NCBI GenBank assembly: GCA_950295325.1
Contig: OX485804.1
Span: 43,636,429-43,700,428 of the forward strand
Length of the DNA: 64,000 nucleotides
From: Polytrichum commune
Lineage: Eukaryota > Streptophyta > Polytrichopsida > Polytrichales > Polytrichaceae
Direction of reading: 5' to 3'
Below the pieces are notes generated by a model. The model was not told the DNA's origin. It saw only the letters and a program-made list of their open reading frames with translations, and made no database searches. The translations under genes and the position numbers were made by a program. Positions 20,627 to 31,400 of the stretch are shown piece by piece (the first letter of the stretch is position 1; every line of letters starts with the position of its first letter).

Positions 20627-23020
20627 GATGTGGAAAAACTTCAAGGTTGTTTTTATTTTGGCGATGGAATAAGCCACAACCTATTTCAAGTTCGACAAAT
20701 CCAAGATGGTGGTCTGAGCTATCTTCGGCTATTGAGATTTCATAGCAAAGACAAGGAGATCTCAAATATCATCAACAACATACAGTCCATTTGTTCACTT
20801 GCTGCACGCTCTTTCAACTTGAAATGTTTTATAATAGACTTACAATCATCAATTTGGGGTGAGACGGATTTGTGCAATTGGGATGAATTGAGTTTGGAGA
20901 TTTGTGAGAATCTATTAACAAACACACATCTTTGGAGAATTTGTGACAAATTACAAGTATTGCAATTGCAAGGATGTTCATTCTTGAATCTAATACCCAA
21001 AGAAATATTTTCAATCACCACTTTAATGGACGTTGATCTACAAGGTTGTTCAAAATTGATAACGATACCGGAGGGATTGGGAAACTTGAGTTCTTTGATA
21101 ACCCTTGATTTGCAAGGGTGCAAGAGCTTGACAACGATACCGGAGGGGTTGGGGAACTTGAGTTTTTTGACAACCCTGTCTTTGAGTGGGTGTACGAGCT
21201 TGATAACGATACCCGAAGGATTGGGAAACTTGAGTTCTTTGACATACCTTTATATGGGATGGTGTAGGAGCTTGACAACGATACCGGGGGGATTGGGGAA
21301 CTTGAGTTCTTTGACAACCCTTAATTTGACGTGGTGTACGAGCTTGACAACGATACCGGAGGGATTGGGGAACTTGAGTTCTTTGACAACCCTTGATTTG
21401 CGAGGGTGCCAAAGATTGACAACGATACCGGAGGGATTGGGGAACTTGAGTTCTTTGACAACCCTTGATTTGGGGTGGTGTATGAGCTTGACAACGATAC
21501 CGGAGGGATTGGGGAACTTGAGTTCTTTGATACACCTTCATTTGGCAGGGTGTAGGAGGTTGACAACGATACCGGAGGGATTGGGAAACTTGAGTTCTTT
21601 GATATACCTTTATTTGCAAGACTGCTAGAGCTTGATAACGATACCGGAGGAATTGGGGAACTTGAGTTCTTTGACAAGCCTTGATTTGACGTGGTGTACG
21701 AGCTTGACAACGATACCGAAAGGATTGGGGAACTTGAGTTCTTTGACAACCCTTGATTTGCAAGGGTGCGAGAGCTTGACAACGATACCGGAAGGATTGG
21801 GGAACTTGAGTTCTTTGACCTACCTTTATTTGCAAGACTGCAGGAGCTTGATAACGATACCGGAGGACTTGGGGAACTTGAGTTCTTTGACAACCCTGAC
21901 TTTGAGTGGGTGTACGAGCTTGACAACGATTCCGGAGGGATTGGGAAACTTGAGTTCTTTGACATACCTTAATATGGGATGGTGTAGGAGCTTGACAATG
22001 ATACCGGGGGGATTGGGGAACTTGAGTTCTTTGACAACCCTTGGTTTGCAAGGGTGCGAGAGCTTGACAACGATACCGGAGGGATTGGGGAACTTGAGTT
22101 CTTTGACAACCCTTTATTTGCAAGGGTGCAAGAGCTTGACAACGATACCGAAGGGATTGGGGAACTTGAATTCTTTGACAACCCTTGATTTGCAATGGTG
22201 CGAGAGCTTGACAACGATACTGGAAGCATTGGGGAACTTGAGTTCTTTGACAAACCTTGATTTGCGAGGGTGCAAGAGCTTGACAACGATACCGGAGGGA
22301 TTGAGCAACTTGAATTCTTTGACAACCCTTGATTTGCAATTGTGCGAGAGCTTGACAACGATACCGGAAGGATTGGGGAACTTGAGTTCTTTGACCTACC
22401 TTTATTTGCAAGACTGCAAGAACTTGATAACGATACCGGAGGAATTGGGGAACTTGAGTTCTTTGACAACCCTTGATTTGCGATGGTGCAAGAGCTTGAC
22501 AACGATACCGGCTGGATTGGGGAACTTGAGTTCTTTGACAACCCTTGATTTGCGAGGGTGCAAGAGCTTGACAATGATACCGGAAGGATTGGGGAACTTG
22601 AGTTCTTTGACATACCTTTATTTGCAAGACTGCAAGAGCTTGATAACGATACTAGAGGGATTGGGGAACTTGAGTTTTTTGACAACCCTTGATTTGCGAG
22701 GGTGCAAGAGCTTGACAACGATACCGGAGGGATTGGGGAACTTGAGTTCTTTGACAACCCTTGATTTGCGAGGGTGCAAGAGCTTGACAACGATACCGGA
22801 GGGATGGGGGAACTTGAGTTCTTTGACAACCTTGATTTGCGAGGGTGCAAGAGCTTGACAACGATACCGGAGGATTGGGGAACTTGAGTTCTTTGACAAC
22901 CCTTAATTTGAAATAGTGTACGAGCTTGACAACAATACCGAAGGGATTGGGGAACTTTAGTTCTTTGAGAACCTTTAATTTGGGTAGGTGTACGAGCTTG
23001 ACAACGATACCGGAGGGATT
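20627..23020 (+). pseudogene. PNL exon 3: leucine-rich repeat domain, interrupted
   Basis: The acceptor AAACAG|GATGTG keeps phase. About 145 codons of linker (DVEKLQGCFYFGDGI onward) lead into LRRs of 24 residues with consensus LTTLDLxGCxSLTTIPEGLGNLSS. A TAG at 21626-21628 replaces the AAG/AGG codon found at the same place in sister units. The frame then continues open to 22858, where one C lost near 22832 shifts it. A G is lost near 22873, and the repeats fade out at 23020 with no tidy C-terminus. Confidence 0.8.
21050..23020 (+). repeat. About 27 tandem 72-bp LRR-coding units
   Basis: A 72-bp unit (containing GATACCGGAGGGATTGGGGA, ACTTGAGTTCTTTGACAACC, TTGATTTGCGAGGGTGCAAG) repeats almost without length change for nearly 2 kb, each unit encoding one 24-residue LRR. 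Variation concentrates in the xxLxLxxCxSL segment. Near-identity of many units points to recent expansion or conversion. Long open frames on the minus strand here are by-products of the repeat. Confidence 0.9.
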
Positions 23021-24853
23021 GGGGGGAGCGCTATCATATGAGCGGTGAGCAGTGAGCGATGAGTAGTGAGCAGTTACTAATGAGTAGATTAGGGTGAGAA
23101 AAATTTCAGTAACATACCCATCACCGTGGGTTTGGTATCTTATTACCACATATTTGTAGCTCAAACATCAACACATGTTACATGTTGAAAACTAACTTGC
23201 CAATTGATTGTTCCAATTCATATGAACATTTGAAATCATGATGGAAGCTATAAAACAATGATGTTGTGGAAATCATTAGGATTTAGGGATTTTTGACAAT
23301 GGTCCCACAAATCAATGTCCACTCTTAGTGGTTATTTTATAAAAACTAGATAATTGCTACAAAAAAAACATGTGCACATATATACCAAGTCATGTGCAAG
23401 ACCTCTTCATGCACCTATATTTTATTTTATTATCTATTATTCTTCTTATTATTACAAACACAAACATTATATTCATCTGGCTTTATATCCATGAATGCCA
23501 AGATACAAAGATCATAATGTTTAGATCTACTTTGCCTTGGAGGTGTAATAACAGTTGCTAACGGTATCGCCTTAGACTCGGCATACACAGGGCTCGGGGA
23601 GTTCACTGCGATAATATTAGAAAACAACGTGCGGGAAAATATAGGGTAATTTATATTCACAAAAGAAAAAACTTAGAATTTTCTTAGAAGTAATATAGGT
23701 GAGTATGTATGATAAAATTTGTATTATAAATAATATAGGCTTGATACAAATAATGCATATTTTTAAAATATTTGTAAAAATATACCGTAGGATTTTAAGG
23801 ATCCTAGGGTTTTTTTTTGAAAGAGGGTGTCCTTTGTGTTCAGAGGCGGGAAGATTTTGGATGAAAAACTAGGAGTTTTGGTTGGTCTTGTATTTGTCTG
23901 CTTCAAGCAGGATGTTGTAGTATTAACTCTATACCCTTCTGCATTATTGCATGGACCCTGTTTTTGCTTGCTTTGTTGTTGGTGTTTGAATTGTTTTTTT
24001 TGACACTCAGTACTGTTGTGTTTAATTGTGTGTGTAACTTGATTGAGGAACATGGGTTGATTTTCTTGTTTGAAACTGTTTATGAACACTCTTAATGTAA
24101 AACCTTGTTGTGCCTTGGATTTTGGTGACTTAGCACTTTGATTTATTGCTCATTGCTCATTGCTCGTGTCTTAGCTTTCCTCTATACTTGACCATGCTTG
24201 TTTCCCTTAGTATTTATGGCTCACTCTCATTAGACTTTGATCATTCATAACAACTCGAGATTGACTCACAAATTGTCTAAGATTAATAAGAGCTTCTTCA
24301 TATACTATTTGTAGACGCATTGCAAGCTCAACCTCACGAATCTGAGCAGTCTAGTTAAGCAAGTATCAAAATCAACCAAATAAGGCCCATCCACCTTATT
24401 TAATACACCCCATCCACATTCCACATCATAACTCAGGCATGAACTGTACATCAAAATTCAATCTAATCATGCCCTAGATTTTGGTCACCGTGTTACTCAA
24501 CTCCCTTGGGGGGTTCATTGGCGAAAATCGTAGAACAACGTGTGATAAAAAATAGGGTCTAATATATTCATTGTAGATAAATTTTGTGAAAAAAATTACA
24601 TATAATATAGGGGGTTTTAAAATAGTGAAAAAGGATTACATGTAAAATACCATTACACCTTTATTTTGAAAAATACCATACCTTATAATATTTTCTGCAA
24701 GGTAAATAGCCCCCCAATAAATAGGTCCCGAACGCATGTGTATGCAAAATATAAGAGGGAGTGAACCCCCCGAGTCAACTCCTTGCCAGCTACATTCGTG
24801 AGACCAGGTGTCAAACGAGCATAATTTGCCTTTAATTATGGGATGTCCCTTTT
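23021..24853. other. Gene-free sequence
   Basis: Begins with a short repeated phrase at about 23037-23085 (GAGCGGTGAGCAGTGAGCGA and variants). Similar phrases recur at 24149-24165 (TTGCTCATTGCTCATTGCTC). The rest is AT-rich with no supported gene. Confidence 0.4.
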
Positions 24854-25316
24854 AAAAACTCACTTATATGCTATAGAATTTTTGATAAGCATAGGTATTT
24901 AATTACAGGCTCTTTCTTTGGAAAAAAGACCATCATGTAGCTGCTTAGTAATGTTATGGTATTTTCTAGGTGCCAAGATAGAAAGCCAAGGTCAGGTGAT
25001 GGCCACTGAGCCTTGCAGCAAAGCAGTTGAGTTTCCTCCACACAAGACTCTTTCTCTCTCTCTCTCTCTCTCTCTCTAAAACAACGAAAAAACTCACTTA
25101 TATGCTATAGAATTTTTGATAAGCATAGGTATTTAATTACAACCTCTTTCTTTGGAAAAAAGACCATCATGTAGCTGCTTAGTAATGTTATGGTATTTTC
25201 TAGGTGCCAAGATAGAAAGCCAAGGTCAGGTGATGGCCACTGAGCCTTGCAGCAAAGCAGTTGAGTTTCCTCCACACAAGACTCTTTCTCTCTCTCTCTC
25301 TAAAACAACGAACAAA
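24854..25316. repeat. Tandem duplication of a 234-bp segment upstream of the chloroplast protein gene
   Basis: Copy 1 (24854-25087) and copy 2 (25088 to about 25316) are nearly identical, from AAAACTCACTTATATGCTAT through GGCCACTGAGCCTTGCAGCA to a CT microsatellite followed by AAAACAACGA. They differ by a few substitutions and by the CT-run length (longer in copy 1). Copy 2 ends about 35 bp before the ATG at 25351, so the duplication covers the likely promoter and 5' UTR. The CT run resembles a plant pyrimidine-patch core promoter; that role is inference. Confidence 0.85.
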
Positions 25317-25350
25317 CAAAGAAGAAGAATAGAGTTGGGAGAGAGCGGCT

Positions 25351-25920
25351 ATGGCTATGGCTATGGCGTCCATGCACTGCTTCTCCCTCCTGGCCTCCAC
25401 GCCACGAGCCACGCAATCTTCTCTCCTCCTCAATTCCTCGGTTTCGCCTTGCTCTCGATTCTCCTACTGCACGCTCCCATGTCTTCGCATTAAGAAGAAT
25501 TCAAGAAATGCGCGCCTACGAGTGGTGTCGCAACAAACCCCCGATGCGGAGGCATCCGACGTCGGCGCAGCGGGCGTGGCCGCCATAGCTGGAGGCTTGA
25601 TTGCCAATCCAGTGGTGGCGTGGTCGCTCTTCACGCTGAAAACCACCGGCTGTGGATTGCCTCCCGGTCCTGGCGGTGCAATTGGAGCTGTGGAAGGTGT
25701 GAGTTACCTCGTCATTCTTGGAGTCATTGGCTGGTCGACATACTCGAAGGTGAAAACCGGGTCGGGACTCCCCTCTGGCCCTTACGGCCTTCTTGGAGCT
25801 GTGGAAGGCCTCTCGTTTCTTAGCGTTCTTGCTATTTTGGTAGTCTTTGGTCTACAGTACGTCGACTATGGTTTTATTCCTGGCCCTGTGCCCAGCGACT
25901 TATGCTTTGGCTCACCGTGA
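25351..25920 (+). CDS. Chloroplast-targeted thylakoid-type membrane protein, single exon
   Basis: 189 codons. Residues 1 to about 58 are Ser/Ala-rich with Arg/Lys and few acids (MHCFSLLASTPRATQSSLLL region), a typical plastid transit peptide. Three hydrophobic segments follow, at about 73-95, 115-135 and 150-168. The last two lie in an internal repeat of the form GLPxGPxGxxGAVEGxSxL. The C-terminus GFIPGPVPSDLCFGSP is polar and conserved-looking. I recognise the overall pattern of a conserved, poorly characterised green-lineage plastid membrane protein but cannot give a symbol or reaction. The start has three closely spaced ATGs (25351, 25357, 25363) followed by ATG at 25372; I chose the first. 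Two decayed copies of its 3' half follow directly, and its 5' region is duplicated. Confidence 0.8.
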   Translation: MAMAMASMHCFSLLASTPRATQSSLLLNSSVSPCSRFSYCTLPCLRIKKNSRNARLRVVSQQTPDAEASDVGAAGVAAIAGGLIANPVVAWSLFTLKTTGCGLPPGPGGAIGAVEGVSYLVILGVIGWSTYSKVKTGSGLPSGPYGLLGAVEGLSFLSVLAILVVFGLQYVDYGFIPGPVPSDLCFGSP

Positions 25921-26045
25921 AATTCAATTTATGAGGCTGCATTTTAGAGTTTGATGTCTATTGTGGCATTGCATCTTGAGGAAGAGACTCTGAGTGTGTA
26001 ATGGTTGCTCATTCTTCCTCGTATTGAAAAACACATTCCTCGTAT

Positions 26046-26410
26046 TGCTGCGGATTGCCTCCCGGACCGGGTGGTGCAATTGGAGCTGTGGAAGGTGTGG
26101 GTTACCTCAATCATTCTCGGAGTCATTGGCTGGTCGACGTACTCGAAGTTGAAGACGGGGTGGGGAATCATCTTTGGTCCCTTACGGCCTTCTTGGAGCT
26201 GTGGAAGGCCTCTCGTTTGTTAGAGTTCTTGCTGTTGTGGTAGTCTTTGGTCTACAATACGTTGATTTATGGCTTTATTCCTGGCCCTGTGCCCAGCGAC
26301 TTATGCTTTGGCTCATCGCGAAATTCATAATGCTGCAATTTAGAGTTTGATGTCTACTGTGGCCTTGCAACTTGCGAAAGAAACTCTGAGTGTGTAATGG
26401 TTGCTCATTC
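26046..26410 (+). pseudogene. Decayed tandem copy of the 3' half of the chloroplast protein gene
   Basis: Starts at the GGATTGCCTCCCGGACCGGG word that matches 25655 onward and follows the parent through the GAVEG, GWSTYSK and FIPGPVPSDLCFG regions into the 3' UTR (GAGTTTGATGTCTACTGTGG). Indels break the frame (for example TGGGGAATCATCTTTGGTCC and TTGATTTATGG), and it lacks the transit peptide and first membrane segment. It is offset about 398 bp from the parent. Non-functional as protein. Confidence 0.8.
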
Positions 26411-26417
26411 CTCGTAT

Positions 26418-26660
26418 GGAAAACCATCGGCTGTAGTATATTTGGAGGTCAGTGGAAGGTGCGAGTTACCTCGTCATTCTTGGAGTCATTGGCCGGTGGA
26501 CGCCAAGAATGACTTAAGAATCGGAAGAATGAAAAAGAGTGGCGTCATGGGCTGGTGACTTAAGCTTCGGCACAGCTTGAATTCAAATCATGAGGCTGCA
26601 ATGTAGGATTCTGCGAATTGGATCTTGAGAAAGAAACGTTGAGTACGTAATGGTTTTCTC
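26418..26660 (+). pseudogene. Second, more decayed copy of the same gene's 3' part
   Basis: Contains ACCATCGGCTGTAGTATATT, GTGGAAGGTGCGAGTTACCT, CGTCATTCTTGGAGTCATTG and then a 3'-UTR-like block (ATGAGGCTGCAATGTAGGAT, GAGTACGTAATGGTTTTCTC). Most of the coding middle is deleted. With the parent and the copy at 26046, it makes a three-step tandem series. Confidence 0.7.
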
Positions 26661-28320
26661 ATTCCTTGTGTTCTTGTGAACTTCCGCCATTGTATTCTTG
26701 TGTAATTCATAAATGATGTGCATGTACGATATGCAGAAATTCGTATGTGTCGTTGAACTCACTATCTTCAATATTGTCCGCTCTTGATCTTGCCTTCCTT
26801 TTTCTGTTCTTGATTGCGCCCTAATTTTGAAACCTCGCTTTGGTGAGCATGCAGACACATTATGTGACTACGGTTGCAATGCATTTCCATCGTGTCTAAA
26901 TATCCACTAAGAAGCTTGAAATTTTAGTGAATGTTCGGATGCATGTAGTTAACCAGGCGATTTCTTGATTTTCAGTGTCCAAAGATTCTTTACTATGTCT
27001 GTTTCCTGGTCATACATCAAGCTAATTTATTTCGGCAATGCTCATTGTAACTACGAATTTGTCTGTATGTTGTGGTGTTTGACATGTTCACTCCTTAACA
27101 CTACGACGACGACGGTTCCGAACATGGTAGACACTAAGAATTTGCAAACCGTTGTGATTTGTCCAATCTCCACGGCACGCAGACATCGCTCAAGTTTCCC
27201 ATGGCGACAGGAAGTTCGAATAAGGATTTGAGAGCTCAGGCTTTCAACCACTCTATCCAGTGTTATTGTAGACCTCTGTTGGACTGGTATCGTCCTGTTT
27301 TAATACCACTTAATGAGATTTTTTTATTTGTGGCACTATTCGGGTCTATATACCGTCCAGGAATCTTCATGCTTGGTATCAATATGGTTTAGTATGGTAG
27401 TGATCCAAGTAATTACTCGGGTATACAAAGATTCTCTCATCTTGCAATATCCACCAGTATCAATATTACAACGGTGTTTGAATTTTGATACCAGTTGGTA
27501 GGTTCTTTGATACCACTATTGATATTGTATATTGATACCATGTGTTCACCGATATACTGGTCTAACATTGGTATGGACCACCTGGTACTCGCAAATCACG
27601 AATGGCTCGTGTATGTGGTGATCAACCCAGGCAACATGTCTAAAGCCTACCGGCCCTTCGCTTGTTCAGGTAAGCTCTTGATCTGAGCAGCTTTGCTTGG
27701 CAACCTAGTTTGGTATTGTCATTTTGACTTGGCACCTTGGATCTAGCTTGCAGTTTCTTTGATTGAAGTTGTTGAGACGCTATACTCGCAGGCACCAAGT
27801 CGGGAAATATTTCTCTTTTGATGATCCTAATTATCTATTACTGTAGCCACAGATGTTTATTGGAAATGTTGCAGAACTTGTCAGAGATGCATTGTAACTG
27901 GCAAATGCTATCCATCCATCTTGGTTGTTTTCTCAAATTTTTCTGTATGTTTCTTTGTCACATACAATGAGCCAATTTCCTTAAGCTTTGTGTATGTAAG
28001 TGTGAATTTGTCCCCATGTGGTTTTTTTGACGTGTTCAGTCATCTTCCTCAACAGTCCGACAATGGAGTTAGAACCTGGTAGACACTGCAAATTTGCAAA
28101 CTGTTGTACATTTTCCACTCTCTATGCGATGATTGTGTGCAGAAATATTTCAGGTTGCACATGGCAACAGGAAGTTCAAAGAAGGACGGGTTTAATATGG
28201 CTCAAGTGCATGTTGAACATATCCTGATCGATGGAACTGTAAGATTTTTTCCTATTTGATGGAAATTATAGATCCACAAGGAACATTCCGCGTCTGCAGA
28301 TTGAATATGTGGATACTAAT
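26661..28320. other. Gene-free or decayed-gene region with an internal duplication
   Basis: Segments at about 27040-27240 and 27985-28205 are related: AATTTGTC, GTTCA near TCCTTAACA/TCCTCAACA, GGTAGACACT, AATTTGCAAAC, and CATGGCGACAGGAAGTTCGA against CATGGCAACAGGAAGTTCAA. The second copy reads as a short exon-like stretch from ATG 28160 (MATGSSKKDGFNMAQVHVEH) up to a GTAAGA donor at 28240. This could be a gene fragment, but I cannot identify it. Between the copies (27289-27580) the word TGGTATCAATA and its inverse GATACCA recur many times. Confidence 0.4.
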
Positions 28321-28425
28321 TTTGTGAATGGAATTTTGTTGCAGGAAATCAGCAAGGAGACTCTAGGCATTACTTGCTCCTGACCAGAGTCTCATTGATT
28401 CTTGCAACAAAATTCCATTCACAAA
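28321..28425. other. Imperfect hairpin of precursor-miRNA size
   Basis: The left arm TTTGTGAATGGAATTTTGTT and GCA pairs perfectly with TGC and AACAAAATTCCATTCACAAA on the right. The stem continues with a few mismatches (GAAATCAGC then GGAGACTCT, opposite AGAGTCTCATTGATTC), leaving a loop of about 20 nt. The total is 105 nt with a stem of about 43 bp. It has the size and shape of a plant miRNA precursor, but an inverted MITE fragment is equally possible. I know no mature miRNA matching it. Confidence 0.35.
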
Positions 28426-31400
28426 TTTACCATCCAAAATTGCAATCTGCAGAGAATGCAGATATCACTTACATTCAGAATGAATACAAGATGTTCTCTT
28501 GGAAGTTTCTGACCATTTACTATTCAAGAGAAGGAGGGGCATGAGAGACTTGGTGATTGTCCAACATGCTGAACCGTTCACTCGTCCAGGAAGTCCTTAT
28601 GGTTTTGGTGCAAACAACCAATATTGTAACTACCGGAGATTGACACAGACGTCCAGATCAGCAGATGCGACTCTCACATTCTGAAGGCCAGAGGTATTCC
28701 AGTGACAAATAGAATTCCACAAGGAACGTTCATGTAGCAGGCAACCTGAGTCCCCGCCATTTTCTTCTTTGCGCTCTGTGACTCAGGTGGTAAACTCTTC
28801 ACTCCAATTCTGTTTTCTGGTTTCGACTCATGGAAAGTGTATCAAAGCCCACCAGCTTAGGGTAAGGTCTGCTCAAAATATATAAATTGAAGCTCAATTT
28901 GGAGGTGTGTTGTTGAGCCCAGAAGAGTTGTTTTTAGTGCAGGAAAGCAGTGTAGAAAATAGAGACTCATGGGTACTGCTCCATTTTGCCTCCTAAATTT
29001 TCTTAAAGCGAAGAAATAAGTTGGGTTCTTACTCAGTCACAATTCAATCAAAGAAATAGCTTGGATTCACGCGAAAAGTAGCAAAAACCTTACAATTACC
29101 TACCTAAGGCCATGTTGGATCATCTTATGGGGCCTCGCAGGTTTACCTCCAAAGCACTGAGCAAGGTGACGGCTAGTACCACATCTCCTCGTTTCAGGAT
29201 ATGGTCAGAAAGAATGTAAGTTCTACAGCTTTGCTCAAGCTAATTGCCAATGCGCAAACTCAAGCAGAATGTGGTATCCCTAAATTCCTTGTCTTAAGAA
29301 AGCCAACATGGTATTTTACAGAATTTGTTGCATCGAAATCAATGAGGACTAGCTCTAGATGCTCAAGTCTAGTCTTTGCAGATACTACACCATTGTCTAT
29401 GACAGTGCGTGATTCATGTCCCACATTCGAAGCACATTCTAAGGAATGGAGTTTCAATAATCAAGGTTATCCTCGTTTTTTGTGCTGTGGGCGTACCAAA
29501 AATGGTGCACTGTGTATCCTATTATCTTGCACACTGTTTCATGCTGGCAAACCAGACACATGCTCTCCAAGAATCAGGTTATCGTCGTCGCCCGTAACTC
29601 TCATGCATAAAAACCACACATCAGCTTAAGTTCCCTTGTGTATTCCCGAAAATGTACATTGTTCTACAGATTTTAGCAAAAAGAGTCACTGTGCAAATCA
29701 GGGCTCAATTGCCTAAGAAATCTTAAGCACATAAAGCATAGTACTGTTCATTTTATTTCTTGGACTATGGGGAAAACTGGATTTTGCAGCTAGACCTCCC
29801 TTGATTGGGGTTATTGAGTCAAGACTTTTGAAATTTACACCATTTTGGATGCCAGGTACGCATACAACTCATTACTTGTTAGTTGGGCTTCATCCTTGAT
29901 GGGCCCAGAACTAAGCTCTCAACAAAGACTTTGGCGAAGATTTGACTTTCTGGTCACTAGTTCAAGGACAACATTTCGTATAAAACATGGCTCGTAAAAA
30001 TTGGGTATATATGTCGTGCATTGGGCCCCTACACCCTTCAAGGGTTAAAGCCCATTATAATGCCAAGGCACTGGGAACTTACCATTTTGTCATTCCTTAC
30101 CCCTCCTTGCACCTTGCTCCCAATCTTCTTCTTTTTTTCTTTTTCTTTTTTTTTTTTTGCACAAATTGAGAAATTCAATTGCAAAGGTAACCCAAAAGCT
30201 CCCATTCATTGTTAGTAGGTGTTTTTATTTGTGGTCCTCCCCAAATTGATATCCCAAAATTGGATACAAAGCATATTTCAAGTCCTCAACAAGTTTTTAA
30301 TTCAAATTTATTTTGTGTATGATCTTTACATCAACACTCATTGTAATGATTGAGTGACATTATGATCAAATATTACATGTGACAATGGCAATCAATCAAG
30401 TTGAAGCTTTGCGACGTGAAGGTGAATTCATCCATTATGGAGGAAGACTGACTTCAATTAAAAGAAAACCCATCTAGGTTTGAGGGTTGCTTCATTCTAG
30501 TTGGGTCCAACTAGGTTAATATGGTGTTTACAAATGTCATTTTCTGTGCCAAAACAATTTAAAAATGGATAAATTCATGATATAAAATAGTTCATTATAT
30601 TTTCACCCTCCATGTGGATGAGTCTACATAGATGTCACAAATCTCTAGCCCATCATGCACATTAGTATAAAATAGGCACATCATGCACATTAGTATAAAA
30701 TAGGCATTTGAGCTACGATCTCTTATGTATATGTAACATTTGAAATGAACAATGATGATAGGTGTAATTGAGTTCAGTCCAATAAGGGCCACATTTGACA
30801 TCAAGGGGACATGAATGACATTATAAAAAAATTCATGTATTTATAGGCCCATGTGGTAACCTTTTGAACCTTTTAAATATTAATTTGGGTGGGATTTGCA
30901 CATTGCTAGAATTATAAATTTTCAATTGCATAAGACATGTGCTATGGGAATCTAATGATGACTCATCATGAAGCCCTAGGGCATAAACAAGAAGGAAGCT
31001 CCAACTCAATTGGTGTACATCAATTGTCACTAGATTTCATGGTAACGACCTTCCAAATGGAAGACAATATTCTTATCATGAAGTTTTTTTTTTTTTTTTT
31101 TAAAAAAAAAAACATGATTAGTGCGAGGGAAAACGGTCACCCATTCACGTTGGTGTAAGAAACATCAATTTTTATTTTATTGTATTTTATTTTCTCACTA
31201 AATTATATACCTTGTGTGATTGGACTAGTTGCTCTTGTTCCCACTCCCATGCGTAATCTCAAAATTTCTTGGAGAAATAGGATTGGTAAGGTACATGACC
31301 CCATTATAGGATACTTTGACTAATGGGTCAAAGTGCAAATCACATAAATATTCATTTCAAGTTTCAAAATTGGAGTAGAGATGTAAAAATTATAGAAGGT

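Larger units (their letters stand above)
17539..23020 (+). pseudogene. PK-NBS-LRR (PNL) resistance-type locus, disrupted
   Basis: Three exons can be joined at in-phase GT/AG borders: 17539-19179 (kinase), 19337-20389 (NB-ARC) and 20627 to about 23020 (LRR). Kinase fused to NB-ARC and LRR is the PNL class of plant immune receptors reported from mosses; intracellular pathogen sensing is the role expected from family knowledge. As it stands the locus cannot make a full-length receptor. The P-loop reads GMGGIRKTT, TAG stops interrupt the frame at 19985, 20045 and 21626, and one-base losses occur near 22832 and 22873. The kinase exon alone is intact and could still give a 565-residue protein by reading through the first donor to the stop at 19234. 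Sequencing or assembly error is an alternative for the LRR lesions but is unlikely to explain all of them. Confidence 0.8.

Noticed and set aside
21050-22850. Minus-strand frames of 525, 293 and 214 codons over the LRR repeat
   Set aside because: By-products of a 72-bp repeat lacking stops in those frames; the plus frame has LRR structure and splice borders.
29201-29629. 142-codon plus-strand frame
   Set aside because: Ser/Thr/Cys-rich with no recognisable motif, no splice or neighbour support; likely chance or a decayed fragment.
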